Part shown: positions 28,854 through 38,716 of the stretch, piece by piece
Position numbering within the stretch: position 1 is the first letter of the stretch
How the letters are laid out: each line of letters begins with the position of its first letter
Source: an uncultured Opitutaceae bacterium
GTDB lineage: Bacteria > Verrucomicrobiota > Verrucomicrobiia > Opitutales > Opitutaceae
Reading direction: 5' to 3'
Length of the DNA: 64,000 nucleotides
NCBI GenBank assembly: GCA_903862935.1
Contig: CAIOZY010000004.1
Coordinates: 1-64,000 of the forward strand
The notes under the pieces: model-generated
Told to the model about the DNA's origin: nothing
Database searches by the model: none
The model's input: the letters and a program-made list of their open reading frames with translations, nothing else
Position numbers and translations under genes: made by a program

Positions 28854-30059
28854 ATGAAAACACCCCTCCTTCCGCTGCTGCTCGGCCTGTCCCCCCTCCT
28901 TGCCCCGGCGCAGCCGCTTCCCCCCGAGGCGAACGCGGTCGTCGCCGCAAACACCGCCTTTGCACTGAACCTCTACAGCGACCTCAGATCGGCCGACGGC
29001 AACCTGTTCTTCTCGCCCTACAGCATCTCGACGGCGCTCGCGATGACCTGCGCGGGGGCGCGGGGCGAGACGGCCGGGCAGATGGCCCGGGTCCTCCAGC
29101 TGCCGCAGATCCCCGCAGCCGGACTCCACGCCGCGTTCGGGACCCTGAGGGACCGGATCAACTCAGTCCCCGGCGGATCCGTGCGGCTCACGGTCGCAAA
29201 CGCCCTGTGGCCGCAGAAGGGTTACCCCTTCCTCAAGGACTACCTCTCCCTCCTGAAAAAGGACTACGGCGCCGCAGTGGTGCCGCTGGATTTCCGCACG
29301 GCCCCGGCGGCTGCCGCCCGGACCATCAACCAGTGGGTCGTGGAGCAGACTCAAGGAAGGATCGCCAACCTGGTCAGTCCGGACTCTCTGGATGCGCAGA
29401 CACGCCTGCTCCTCGTCAACGCGATCTACTTCCTCGGCGACTGGGCGAGCCCGTTCAAGGCGATGTCGACATCGTCGGACACGTTCCACGGCCCGGACAA
29501 CCGGGAGATTAATTGCCGGATGATGAACCAGACCGCGACCTTCGCGTATGCCGAGACCCCAGAGCTCCAGGTCGCCGAGCTTCCCTACAAGGGAAACGAC
29601 GTGTCGATGGTGATCCTGCTGCCCAGGGCCACCGATGGCATCGGCGCCCTGGAGGGGGGCCTGAGCCCCGAGAAGCTGGCAAGATGGATCAGCAGCCTGC
29701 GGGAGCAGCGGATCGACGTTGAGCTTCCGAGGTTCACTCAGACGGGCACCCTCAGCCTGGCCGACCTCCTCAAGCGCATGGGGATGGACCTGGCCTTCGG
29801 CCCCCAGGCGGATTTCTCCGGGATGGACGGCCACACGGCCTCGCTCCGGATCAGCGCCGTCCTGCACAAGGCGTACGTGCGCGTTGACGAAAAGGGCACG
29901 GAGGCGGCCGCGGCGACTGCGGTGGTGATGACCCTCGCGGCGATCATGGAGAGCCCCTGCCCCGTCTTCAGGGCCGACCATCCCTTCCTCTTCCTCATCA
30001 GGCAGAAAAGCACCGGCAGCATCCTGTTCATGGGGCGGGTCGTGGAGCCGAAAGTCTGA
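28854..30059 (+). CDS. Serpin-family protease inhibitor, secreted
   Basis: Signal peptide; 'NLFFSPYSISTALAMTCAGARGETAGQMARVL', 'LLLVNAIYFLGDWASPF', hinge 'EKGTEAAAATAVVM', 'FRADHPFLFLIRQKSTGSILFMGRVVEP'. Confidence 0.93.
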   Translation: MKTPLLPLLLGLSPLLAPAQPLPPEANAVVAANTAFALNLYSDLRSADGNLFFSPYSISTALAMTCAGARGETAGQMARVLQLPQIPAAGLHAAFGTLRDRINSVPGGSVRLTVANALWPQKGYPFLKDYLSLLKKDYGAAVVPLDFRTAPAAAARTINQWVVEQTQGRIANLVSPDSLDAQTRLLLVNAIYFLGDWASPFKAMSTSSDTFHGPDNREINCRMMNQTATFAYAETPELQVAELPYKGNDVSMVILLPRATDGIGALEGGLSPEKLARWISSLREQRIDVELPRFTQTGTLSLADLLKRMGMDLAFGPQADFSGMDGHTASLRISAVLHKAYVRVDEKGTEAAAATAVVMTLAAIMESPCPVFRADHPFLFLIRQKSTGSILFMGRVVEPKV

Positions 30060-30076
30060 GGTGCTGCTCCCCTCGC

Positions 30077-30508
30077 ATGAGCCTGGACCTAGTCAACGAA
30101 CGGGGCTCGACCCGCTTCACCGTGTATGTCTGGGACCAGACCCTCGCCCTGGCCCGGATGTATGGCTGGAGGCCTGCCGGGACCCGCCCACCCAAGGACT
30201 GGCCGGAGGAATCCGAGGGCCGGGCGTGGAGCGGGAGCTATGTCCTGAACGGGGGCCAGACGGTCGCCCGGGAGGACGCCTCGCACTTGGCCGACGCCCT
30301 GGAGCGGGCGCTCGACGACATCCCGGACCACTACGCCGCCTGGCCCAAGGCCGTGGAGGGCAAGGACGGAGGGCCCCTGATCCCGGTCAACCCGGCGGCA
30401 AGCCGGCTGGAACGGGTTCAGCCGCTGGAGGCCCTGAGCGGCGAGAACAAGGCCGCTTTGGCCGAGTTCATTGCCTTCTGCCGCCAAGGCGCATTCGAGA
30501 TCCGTTAA
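30077..30508 (+). CDS. Hypothetical protein
   Basis: 143 aa ORF, 'MSLDLVNERGSTRFTVYVWDQTLALARMYGWRPAGT..LNGGQTVAREDASHLADALERALDDIP', plausible globular protein. Confidence 0.55.
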   Translation: MSLDLVNERGSTRFTVYVWDQTLALARMYGWRPAGTRPPKDWPEESEGRAWSGSYVLNGGQTVAREDASHLADALERALDDIPDHYAAWPKAVEGKDGGPLIPVNPAASRLERVQPLEALSGENKAALAEFIAFCRQGAFEIR

Positions 30509-30513
30509 AACGC

Positions 30514-30535
30514 CGGTCAGTCGCACGACTGACCG
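30514..30535. repeat. Perfect inverted repeat, 10-bp arms
   Basis: CGGTCAGTCG-CA-CGACTGACCG immediately after the stop of the 30077-30508 CDS. Confidence 0.8.
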
Positions 30536-30719
30536 TATTCGGACAGGGAAGAACAAGGCGTGCAAAGGTCTTCCACCAGCTCCGGTGCCAGGTCCGACTG
30601 CACCAACAACAACGGCGCAGTCTTTCACCCGCTCTCTGAGGGGGTACTCTTCGCACGCTGATTTTTAACCAATCATTACCTTGACTCCTGAAAAGTAAGC
30701 TGTTTAAGGAGTCTTTGTC

Positions 30720-31949
30720 GTGTTTGACCGCCTCTTTTCTCCCCATTTTGCCGCACAATCGGCCAAGCCCTATGTCAGCTTGCTCTTTGGTGCCCGCCAG
30801 ACGGGCAAGAGCACCTTGATCCGTTCGGTTTATCCCGAGCCCGCCCTGCGCATCGACCTCACCAACGCCGAGGATCGGTTGCGTTACGGCACCTCCGCCA
30901 CCGGCTTCGTCCAGACCTGCCGCGGGCTCACCCCAGGGGAGCAACCCGCTACGGTGATTGTGGACGAAGCCCAATTGAGCCCGGGGATTTTCGATGCTGT
31001 CCAGCATCTCTACGACGAAGACAAAACGCGCTGGCGCTTCATCCTCTGTGGCAGCTCGGCCCGCAAGCTGCGGCGCATTGGGGCAAATCTGCTGCCGGGG
31101 CGGTCCTTTTACCACCGACTCTATCCTTTGGTGCAGGCCGAGATCGCACCCGGCCTTGATGCGGCCTCACCGATCCCAGCACCCGCATGGGCGGAACAGG
31201 CAACCAGACCGTTCCCATCAATGGGGTTGAACGACCGGCTGGCCTACGGCGCGCTCCCCGGTATCGTCACCGCCCCGGTTGAGGACCGGGCTGCGTTGCT
31301 GCGCTCCTACGCCGCCATTTATTTAGAGGAGGAGGTGCGTCGCGAGGCTTCGACCGTCAACCTCCCCAGCTTTGCCCGGTTTCTCCAGCTCGCCGCCCTC
31401 GAATCGGGCCAGATTGTCAATCACGCCGCGCTCGCCCGCCGGGTTGGCATCACCGGCAAGACGATTCAAAGCTACTATGCGCTGATGGAGGACATGTTCG
31501 TCGGTTTCCTTCTGCCCGCGTTCTCCGGCAGCACCCGGCAAGGCGTGCTCTCGACTCCGCGGTTTTATTTCTTCGACCTCGGGGTGCGCCACGCCGCCGC
31601 CGGTCTTCCCCCGGAGCCCACCCTCGTACTCGCCAATCCTGGACCGCTGCTCGAACAGTGGGTCGGCATCGAACTCTGGAAGCGCATCGGCTACCTCGGC
31701 GAAAGCAAACTCAGCTACTTCCGCACCAAGACTGGAGTCGAGGTGGATTTCATCCTGGAGCACCAAGGCAAACTCACGCCCATTGAGGTCAAATGGACCG
31801 ACCAGCCTGATGTTTCCGACGCCCGGCACCTGCGCGGTTTTCTCGACGACCACAAGCAGGTCGCCACGGAGGGTCTCATGATCTGCCGCTGCCCGCGCCC
31901 GCTCCAACTCGCCCCCAACATTCGTGCCCTGCCGTGGTGGATGCTGTAG
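30720..31949 (+). CDS. AAA+ ATPase with DUF4143-type C-terminal domain
   Basis: Walker A 'LFGARQTGKSTLI'; 'VIVDEAQLSPGIFDAVQHLYDE'; C-terminal 'YFRTKTGVEVDFILEHQGKLTPIEVKWTDQP'. GTG start at 30720. Confidence 0.88.
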   Translation: MFDRLFSPHFAAQSAKPYVSLLFGARQTGKSTLIRSVYPEPALRIDLTNAEDRLRYGTSATGFVQTCRGLTPGEQPATVIVDEAQLSPGIFDAVQHLYDEDKTRWRFILCGSSARKLRRIGANLLPGRSFYHRLYPLVQAEIAPGLDAASPIPAPAWAEQATRPFPSMGLNDRLAYGALPGIVTAPVEDRAALLRSYAAIYLEEEVRREASTVNLPSFARFLQLAALESGQIVNHAALARRVGITGKTIQSYYALMEDMFVGFLLPAFSGSTRQGVLSTPRFYFFDLGVRHAAAGLPPEPTLVLANPGPLLEQWVGIELWKRIGYLGESKLSYFRTKTGVEVDFILEHQGKLTPIEVKWTDQPDVSDARHLRGFLDDHKQVATEGLMICRCPRPLQLAPNIRALPWWML

Positions 31950-32257
31950 CCAAGGTCAACCTTAGGGGCTGTTGGCTCCCACGCCGGATGAAGACGTCGC
32001 CCGCCAGGTTCAGAGGGTGCGGGCAGGCCGGGTCAGGCAGTGCCGGAAGAGCACAACCAAGCCCCGGAAATGGGCTAAGCCTTGCTGGACCACAGGCTCA
32101 TCGTGCTGCACCAGAGCCGAAAATGGGCCTCCTGCGCACACAAAAATGCGTCAGACTCTAAACGGCATAACCAGAACCTAGAACGTCACTCAAAAACCGG
32201 AGAAATCATGAGCCCTGAACCTGTCACCCCGCGCAGGAACCTCCGGCGCCTCCAGCC

Positions 32258-32689
32258 ATGAGCAGACCCTATGTCTTCCTGGATCCGACCGGGGCCGGCG
32301 ACCTGGGCCTGTGCCTTATCGTGCCGCACCCGACAGGGATCGACTACGGGCACCAGTGCGGCGGGTATCTCTGCGAGGAGAAGATGATGGAGGGCTACGC
32401 CGTCCCTCTCGGGCAGCGGGAGATCGAACTCAAGATCTACGAATTCTTCGACCGGGAGTTCGCCGGCCACTGCTACCCGCCCAGGAACACCTGGACCCCG
32501 GACCGGACTGCAAAACTGAACGAACTCCTGGCCCAGGTGAGCTGCACGCGGTGCTCGGAGGCGAGCGGCTCCGAGGAGGAAGGCGGCCTCACCCTCGACC
32601 CGGAGAGGATCCACGAGTGCGTCGAGGGATGGATCCCCGTGAAAGGCCCCCTGGGGCGCGCCGTGCTGACCCTGATCAACTGCGACTGA
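32258..32689 (+). CDS. Hypothetical protein
   Basis: 143 aa ORF with protein-like composition; no family recognised. Confidence 0.45.
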   Translation: MSRPYVFLDPTGAGDLGLCLIVPHPTGIDYGHQCGGYLCEEKMMEGYAVPLGQREIELKIYEFFDREFAGHCYPPRNTWTPDRTAKLNELLAQVSCTRCSEASGSEEEGGLTLDPERIHECVEGWIPVKGPLGRAVLTLINCD

Positions 32690-32848
32690 GGCCTGCCCTG
32701 CCGGAACGGCGCCGTCCCTATCCCCGGGGTTGCTTTCGCGGGGGGCCCTGGGATATCTTGCGCAGGCTGGGCCTGCCGGCATCCCTGAGGACAAGGGACG
32801 CTTCCGAAGTGCCTTGTCCCCAACGCCTGCCGCAGGGCCGCCCTCCTC

Positions 32849-33577
32849 ATGTCCCCCCTCGCCTCCGACTACTCCGCCACCGTCACCCGGCTGATCAAGC
32901 GCCTGTGCGACGTGAACGCCCCCGTCCTGGGAGCCCTCGCCCCGATCATCGGCCGCTCGGTCGCCGAGGGAGGGGTCATCCACACTTTCGGAAGCGGCCA
33001 TAGCGACGTCATCGCCCGGGAGATCGTCGGCCGGGCCGGCGGCCTGGTGTGCGTGAGCAGCGTCGAGGACCCGACGGCCGGCCACGCCGAGAACATCGTC
33101 GGCTACGGCACCCGGATCGCCGAGCGCCACGACAACCGCTACGGCCTGCGGACCGGGGAGACGATCATCGTCATCTCCAATTCCGGCAAGAACTGCTCCC
33201 CGATCGAGGTGGCCCTGTACGCCAAGCAGAAGGGCCTCACCGTGGCGGCCCTCACCTGCCTGGCGATGTCCCGGGAGGCGAAGACCGTGCACCCCGGCGC
33301 CAGGAACTTGCACCTTATCGCAGATCACGTCCTGGATAATTGCGGGGTGTCCGGGGATGCGACCCAGGACGTCGGCGACGGCATCCGGGCGGGGCCGACC
33401 TCCACGATTGCGGGGGCCCTGCTCCTTAATCTCCTGTTCCTCGAGGTCGTCGACTGGCTGAAGGCAAACGGCCACACCCCGCCGCTGCTTCGCAGCCAGA
33501 ACCTCCCCGGGGCGATCGAGCAGAACCGAGCGCTCGCAAGGCGCTACGCCGGGCGGCTGAGTAAGCCCCTTGCCTGA
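32849..33577 (+). CDS. SIS-domain protein (UPF0309-like sugar isomerase/etherase family)
   Basis: 'GGVIHTFGSGHSDVIAREIVGRAGG..TIIVISNSGKNCSPIEVALYAKQKGLTVAALTC' SIS-domain motifs. Confidence 0.85.
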   Translation: MSPLASDYSATVTRLIKRLCDVNAPVLGALAPIIGRSVAEGGVIHTFGSGHSDVIAREIVGRAGGLVCVSSVEDPTAGHAENIVGYGTRIAERHDNRYGLRTGETIIVISNSGKNCSPIEVALYAKQKGLTVAALTCLAMSREAKTVHPGARNLHLIADHVLDNCGVSGDATQDVGDGIRAGPTSTIAGALLLNLLFLEVVDWLKANGHTPPLLRSQNLPGAIEQNRALARRYAGRLSKPLA

Positions 33578-34496
33578 GCCGCTCCCGATGGCCTTCAGAA
33601 TCGGAGTCGACGGCGGAGGCACGAAGACCGAGTGCGTCCTTGTTGACGCGGGCGGGGTCGTGCTCGCCCGGCACACCGCGCCGGGATGCAGCCCGAGCCA
33701 CGCCGGGCCCGAAAAGGCCCGGGCGATCCTCGGCGAGGCGCTTCGCGACCTCCTGTCCCAGGGTCCCCGAGGTCCGGTTGAGCAGACGCTGCTTTGCATG
33801 GCGGGAAACCCCGCGTTCTGGAGGGAGACGGCCTCCTCGCTGCAGGGCTTCGGCCGGGTCGAGACCGCGGCCGACCACCTGCCGGTCCTGGAGCTTGCGA
33901 CCGGGGGAGGGCCGGGCCTGGTCCTCCACGCCGGGACGGGCTCCTTCGTCGCGGCTCGGGGTCCGGACGGCAAGGTCCACTATGCGGGGGGCCTGGGCTG
34001 GCGCTTCGGGGACCCGGCAAGCGGCTACGAGCTGGGCCGGCGCGGGGCGGCCCGGGCGCTTCTGGAGCTGCAGGGCTGGGCAAAGCGGACCGCGCTCGCC
34101 GAGGCGCTCGCCGCCCACACAGGCGTCCCCGACTACACGACCAATTCCAGGATCCTTAACACCCACGCCGAGGCCAATTCAAAGATCGCCTCCTTCGCGC
34201 CGCGGCTGGTCGAGCTGGCCGAGTCCGGATGCGAGCCCGCCCGCCAGGTCCTCCTCGACTCAATCGGCGGCCTGGCGGCGATCGCCGACTCGGTCCTCGC
34301 CCGGGTGTTCTCAAAGGGTTCGCCTCCCCTGCCCTGCGGCGTTTCCGGCATTCTCCTCACCCGGCCCGCCGTTTTCGCCCTCGTCGCGGAGGAGGCGGCC
34401 GCGCGGGCCTGGCCGGTCATCCTGGAGCCCGTCATCGAGCCGCCCATCGAGGGGGTCCTAAGGCTCCTTCTCAAACCCCCGGGCTCCCCGCTGTGA
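33570..34496 (+). CDS. BadF/BadG/BcrA/BcrD-type ATPase (N-acetylglucosamine kinase-like)
   Basis: 'FRIGVDGGGTKTECVLVDAGGVVLARHTAPGCSPSHAG..LHAGTGSFVAARGPDGKVHYAGGLGWRFGDPASGYELGR'. Confidence 0.87.
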   Translation: MPEPLPMAFRIGVDGGGTKTECVLVDAGGVVLARHTAPGCSPSHAGPEKARAILGEALRDLLSQGPRGPVEQTLLCMAGNPAFWRETASSLQGFGRVETAADHLPVLELATGGGPGLVLHAGTGSFVAARGPDGKVHYAGGLGWRFGDPASGYELGRRGAARALLELQGWAKRTALAEALAAHTGVPDYTTNSRILNTHAEANSKIASFAPRLVELAESGCEPARQVLLDSIGGLAAIADSVLARVFSKGSPPLPCGVSGILLTRPAVFALVAEEAAARAWPVILEPVIEPPIEGVLRLLLKPPGSPL

Positions 34497-36106
34497 AGCG
34501 GACCGCACTATGGTTTGCGGCCCTGGCCCTGGGCGCGCTCGCCCTCTCCGGGTGCGGGCGCGACGGGACTTCCCCGTCCACCACAGGCTCGGTCGTCCGA
34601 ATCAGCCAGAGAAACGAGCCTGAGGACCTGGATCCCGCCCTGGCCTCGATCCCTGACTCCTTTTTCGTCATCCGGGCCTTGAGCGAGGGCCTGGTCCTTC
34701 CGACAGCCACGGGCCCCGTTCCCGGGGCGGCCGAGCGATGGGAGGTTTCGCCCGACGGAACAACCTACACCTTCCACCTGCGCGAGGGCGCCCTGTGGTC
34801 CGACGGCGAACCGGTCACCGCGGAGGACTTCATCGCCTCGTATCGCCGGCTGCTGACCCCGTCGACGGCAGCGCCCAAGGCGGAGCTTTTCTACCCCGTC
34901 CGAAACGCCCGGGACTACGTCGCTGGCCGGATCACGGATTTTACCGAGGTGGGCTTTCGGGCCGCCGACCCCCGGACCCTCGTTATTACCCTGGAGCGAC
35001 CGGCGCCCCGGTTTCTCGACTATGCGGCGAGCGGTCCCTGGATCCCCGCGAGCCCCGGGGTGGTCGCCCGGTGGGGCCGCCAGTGGACGCGGCCGGGGCA
35101 CCATGTCGGCAACGGGCCTTTCGTCCTTTCCGAATGGCTCCCCAACCAGCGGATCACCGTCACCCGGAACCCCAGGTACTGGGACTGGGCCTCGGTCCGG
35201 CTGGATTCGATCCAGTTTGTCCGCCTGGACGATGGGGAGTCCGAGGAGCGGGCCTACCGGGCGGGCGACATCGACGTGACGCTCGCCCTGCCGTACACGA
35301 AGCTTGAGACCTACGAGCGGGAGAGGCCCGCCGACGTGCACCGCCTGGAGCTTGGGGAGACCCGCTACCTTTCCTTCAACACCCGCCGCCCGCCGCTGGA
35401 TGACCCGAGGGTGCGCCAGGCCCTGTCCCTGGCGATCGACCGGGAGCGGATCGTAACCGACGTCCTGAGGGGCGACCAGCCGGCCGCCGCGCGACTGCTC
35501 GCCCCGGCGCTCCTTGGTTCTGCCGGCTCGGGCGAAACCCCCGCAGGCCCGCCCGCCTCCGGGGATCCCGCGGCCGCGGCCCGGCTCCTTGCCCAGGCCG
35601 GATTTCCCGGCGGGCGGGGGTTCCCCAGGCTCGAACTCTCCGGCTGGTCGGCGACGCCGGTCCTGGAGGCGATCCAGGCCATGTGGAGGAAGGCCCTGGG
35701 GATCGAGGTGTCGGTCTCGGTCCGAGAGGCCCGCGTCCACGTCGCAGCCCTGCGCTCCGGGGCCTACGATATTGCGCTCGTCACGCTCATTCCCGACGTC
35801 GCCGACCCGCTCGCGGCCCTGGAAAACTTTTCAAGCTCCTCCCCGGGAAACTACCCACACTGGTCGGACATCGGCTTCGACAAGCTGCTCGCCGGGGCGG
35901 CCTCGGCGGGGACCCCCGCCCAGCGCTCGGCGTTCCTGTTCTCCGCGGAGAAGCGCCTCCTCGAGGCGCAGCCGCTGGCCCCGCTTTACTTCAACGTCAA
36001 GATCTGGGCCATGAGGCCGGCGGTGACCGGCTGGGAGGAGGACGCCCTGTGGAACCGGACCTACTCCCACCTAGGGTTGGGGTTGCCATCGGGCCCGGCG
36101 CCGTAA
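34493..36106 (+). CDS. Oligopeptide ABC transporter substrate-binding lipoprotein (OppA/SBP_bac_5 family)
   Basis: GTG start overlapping the previous stop; lipobox ALSGC; 'RISQRNEPEDLDPALASIPDSFFVIRALSEGLV..PTGPVPGAAERWEVSPDGTTYTFHLREGALWSDGEPVTAEDF'. Confidence 0.9.
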   Translation: MKRTALWFAALALGALALSGCGRDGTSPSTTGSVVRISQRNEPEDLDPALASIPDSFFVIRALSEGLVLPTATGPVPGAAERWEVSPDGTTYTFHLREGALWSDGEPVTAEDFIASYRRLLTPSTAAPKAELFYPVRNARDYVAGRITDFTEVGFRAADPRTLVITLERPAPRFLDYAASGPWIPASPGVVARWGRQWTRPGHHVGNGPFVLSEWLPNQRITVTRNPRYWDWASVRLDSIQFVRLDDGESEERAYRAGDIDVTLALPYTKLETYERERPADVHRLELGETRYLSFNTRRPPLDDPRVRQALSLAIDRERIVTDVLRGDQPAAARLLAPALLGSAGSGETPAGPPASGDPAAAARLLAQAGFPGGRGFPRLELSGWSATPVLEAIQAMWRKALGIEVSVSVREARVHVAALRSGAYDIALVTLIPDVADPLAALENFSSSSPGNYPHWSDIGFDKLLAGAASAGTPAQRSAFLFSAEKRLLEAQPLAPLYFNVKIWAMRPAVTGWEEDALWNRTYSHLGLGLPSGPAP

Positions 36107-36117
36107 CAATCCGCCCC

Positions 36118-37737
36118 ATGCGCACCCTGGGATTCTTCCTCGCATTTGCGGGCGCGGCGGCGCTTTCCGCCAGTGAGACCCGGCCCGCCTTTTCCGGCGA
36201 CCGGATCCTCAAACACATCAAGGTCCTCGCTTCCGACGATTTCGAGGGGCGCGGACCCGGGACGGCCGGCGAGGTGAAGTCGGTCGCCTACCTGATCGAC
36301 AACTTCAAGGGCTTCGGCCTCCTGCCCGGAAACCCCGACGGCACGTTCATCCAGGACGTGCCGCTCGTTGGAATCACCTCGCAGACGAAGAGCTCATTTG
36401 CGTTCGCCTCCCAGACCATCAGCCCGGTGTGGATCAACGACTACGTGGCCGTCTCGCACCGCATGGCCCCCCACGTCGAGGTGAAGAGTAGCGACCTAGT
36501 CTTCTGCGGCTACGGGATCGTGGCCCCGGAGTTCGGATGGGACGACTTCAAGGGGGTCGACGTCCGCGGGAAGACCATCGTCGTCCTGGTGAACAACCCG
36601 CCCTTCAAGGGCAACCGCATGTTCTACTGCGGCCGCTGGTCCTACAAGTACGAGCAGGCCTCCGCCCTCGGTGCGGCCGGCTGCCTGATCGTCCACGAGC
36701 CGGGACCGGCCGGGTACCCCTTCGCAGTCATCGCCGCCAGCCAGGCCCGCGAGAACTTCGACCTCGAGGCCGCAGACGGGAACGCTAGCCAGGTTGCGGT
36801 CGAGGGCTGGCTGACCCTCAACGGGGCGAAGACCCTCTTCGCAGCCGCGGGGCTGGACTTCGCCCAGATGAAGGCCGCGGCGCTGAAGAAGGACTTCCGC
36901 CCGGTCCCGATGAACGCCAAGGCCTCCTTCTCGATCGACAACGTCGTGCGCAAGGTCGCCTCCAAGAACGTGGTCGCCAAGCTCGAGGGCTCGAACCCGA
37001 AACTCAAGGACGAGCTCGTCATCTACAGCGCCCACTGGGACCACCTCGGGAAGGACTCCCGCCTGAAGGGCGACCCGGTCTTCCACGGGGCCCTGGACAA
37101 CGCCTCGGGCTGCGCGGCCCTGATTGAGATTGCCCGGGCCTACTCGGAGCTCAAGGGAGCGGACCGGCCCCAGAGGACGATCCTGTTCTTGTCGATCACG
37201 GCCGAGGAGAAGGGCCTGCTGGGGTCGCGCTTCTATGCGACCCACCCCCTCTACCCCCTGACCAAGACCCTGGCCGACATCAATATGGACGGCTTCAACG
37301 TCTACGGCCCGTCCGACGACCTCGAGAGCGTGGGGCTGGGCGCCTCGACCCTGGACGACATCTCGGCCGAGCTTTTGAAGCCGTCGGGCCGCTACCTCGT
37401 CGCCGAACTCCACCCCGAGTGGGGCAGCTACTACCGAAGCGACCACTTCGAGTTCGCCAAGGTCGGCGTCCCGGCCTGCCACCTCGGGGGCGGATGGCAC
37501 TACGTCGGCCACCCCGAGCAGTTCGGCAGGGACCTGGCGAACTCCTACACGATCAACGATTATCACAAGGTGACCGACACCATTAAGCCGTTCTGGAACC
37601 TGGGCGGCGCCGCCCAGGATGCCGCCGTCATCTTCGAATTGGGGCGCCGCGTCGCCGACGGGGACCGCTGGCCCGAGTGGAAGCCGGGCAACGAGTTCAA
37701 GGCCCGGCGGGACGCCATGATGGCTGCGCCCCACTGA
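36118..37737 (+). CDS. M28-family metallopeptidase (secreted aminopeptidase)
   Basis: Signal peptide; PA-domain-like insert; 'IYSAHWDHLG..GALDNASGCAALIEIARAY..ILFLSITAEEKGLLGSRFY' metal-binding motifs. Confidence 0.92.
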   Translation: MRTLGFFLAFAGAAALSASETRPAFSGDRILKHIKVLASDDFEGRGPGTAGEVKSVAYLIDNFKGFGLLPGNPDGTFIQDVPLVGITSQTKSSFAFASQTISPVWINDYVAVSHRMAPHVEVKSSDLVFCGYGIVAPEFGWDDFKGVDVRGKTIVVLVNNPPFKGNRMFYCGRWSYKYEQASALGAAGCLIVHEPGPAGYPFAVIAASQARENFDLEAADGNASQVAVEGWLTLNGAKTLFAAAGLDFAQMKAAALKKDFRPVPMNAKASFSIDNVVRKVASKNVVAKLEGSNPKLKDELVIYSAHWDHLGKDSRLKGDPVFHGALDNASGCAALIEIARAYSELKGADRPQRTILFLSITAEEKGLLGSRFYATHPLYPLTKTLADINMDGFNVYGPSDDLESVGLGASTLDDISAELLKPSGRYLVAELHPEWGSYYRSDHFEFAKVGVPACHLGGGWHYVGHPEQFGRDLANSYTINDYHKVTDTIKPFWNLGGAAQDAAVIFELGRRVADGDRWPEWKPGNEFKARRDAMMAAPH

Positions 37738-37741
37738 TCCC

Positions 37742-38716
37742 GTGCTGCGCTTCATAGGCCGCCGCCTCCTGGAGGCCATCCCCGTGATGCTCGTCATCGT
37801 CACGGGGACCTTCTTCATGCAGCGCTTCGTGCCCGGCGGCCCGTTCACGGCGGAGAAGGCGGTGACGCCCGAGGTGATGCATAACCTCGAGGCGTACTAC
37901 CACCTGAACGACCCCCTGTGGAAGCAGTACACCGATTACCTCTGGGACCTGTGCCCCAAGAGGTTCCATCCCGGTGAACTCGCCAAGGGCCTGGACTTCA
38001 AGGCGGCCTTCGGGGTGGATTTCCGCCCGTCGTTCAAGTACCCGAACCGCACCGTCAACGAGATCATCGCCGACAAGCTTCCGGTCTCCCTGGAGCTCGG
38101 GGGCTGGTCGCTGCTCGTGGCCCTGGGGCTCGGGCTACCCCTGGGGATCCTGGCCGCCGTGCGGCGCAACACCTGGGTCGACTACCTGTGCTCGTCGCTT
38201 GCGATGACGGGCATCTGCGTGCCGACCTTCGTTCTGGGCCCGATCCTCGTGCTCGCCTTCGCGATCCACACGGGCTGGTTCAACGCCTCGGGCTGGTACG
38301 GGCCGATCGACCGGGTGCTGCCCTGCCTCACGCTGGGCAACGTCTACGCGGCCTACATCGCCCGCCTCACCCGAGGGGGCCTCCTCGAGGTGCTCAACCA
38401 GGACTACATCCGAACGGCCCGGGCCAAGGGGGCGAGCGAGCTGCGGGTCGTCTTCCGGCACGCGCTGCGCGGGGGCCTGCTTCCGGTCGTGTCGTTCCTG
38501 GGACCAGCGACCGCGGGCATCCTCACCGGCTCCTTCGTGATCGAGACCATCTTCCAGATCCCCGGCCTCGGCCGGGAGTTCGTGAACTCCGCCTTCAACC
38601 GGGACTACACCCTGGTCCTGGGGACGGTGATCCTGTACGCCGCGATGATCATCATCCTGAACCTGGCGGTCGACGTCGTCCAGGTCCTCATGAACCCGCG
38701 GCACAAGTTCGAGTGA
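37742..38716 (+). CDS. Oligopeptide ABC transporter permease (OppB-like)
   Basis: 'MLRFIGRRLLEAIPVMLVIVTGTFFMQRFVPGGPF..ARLTRGGLLEVLNQDYIRTARAKGASELRVVFRHALRGGLLPVV'. Confidence 0.93.
   Translation: MLRFIGRRLLEAIPVMLVIVTGTFFMQRFVPGGPFTAEKAVTPEVMHNLEAYYHLNDPLWKQYTDYLWDLCPKRFHPGELAKGLDFKAAFGVDFRPSFKYPNRTVNEIIADKLPVSLELGGWSLLVALGLGLPLGILAAVRRNTWVDYLCSSLAMTGICVPTFVLGPILVLAFAIHTGWFNASGWYGPIDRVLPCLTLGNVYAAYIARLTRGGLLEVLNQDYIRTARAKGASELRVVFRHALRGGLLPVVSFLGPATAGILTGSFVIETIFQIPGLGREFVNSAFNRDYTLVLGTVILYAAMIIILNLAVDVVQVLMNPRHKFE

Noticed and set aside
32186-33973. 595-aa minus-strand ORF
   Set aside because: Shadow of the SIS and BadF genes, no recognisable domain.
34229-34492. N-terminal extension of the OppA-like ORF
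   Set aside because: Overlaps the BadF gene in another frame; the lipoprotein signal peptide begins at the GTG at 34493.
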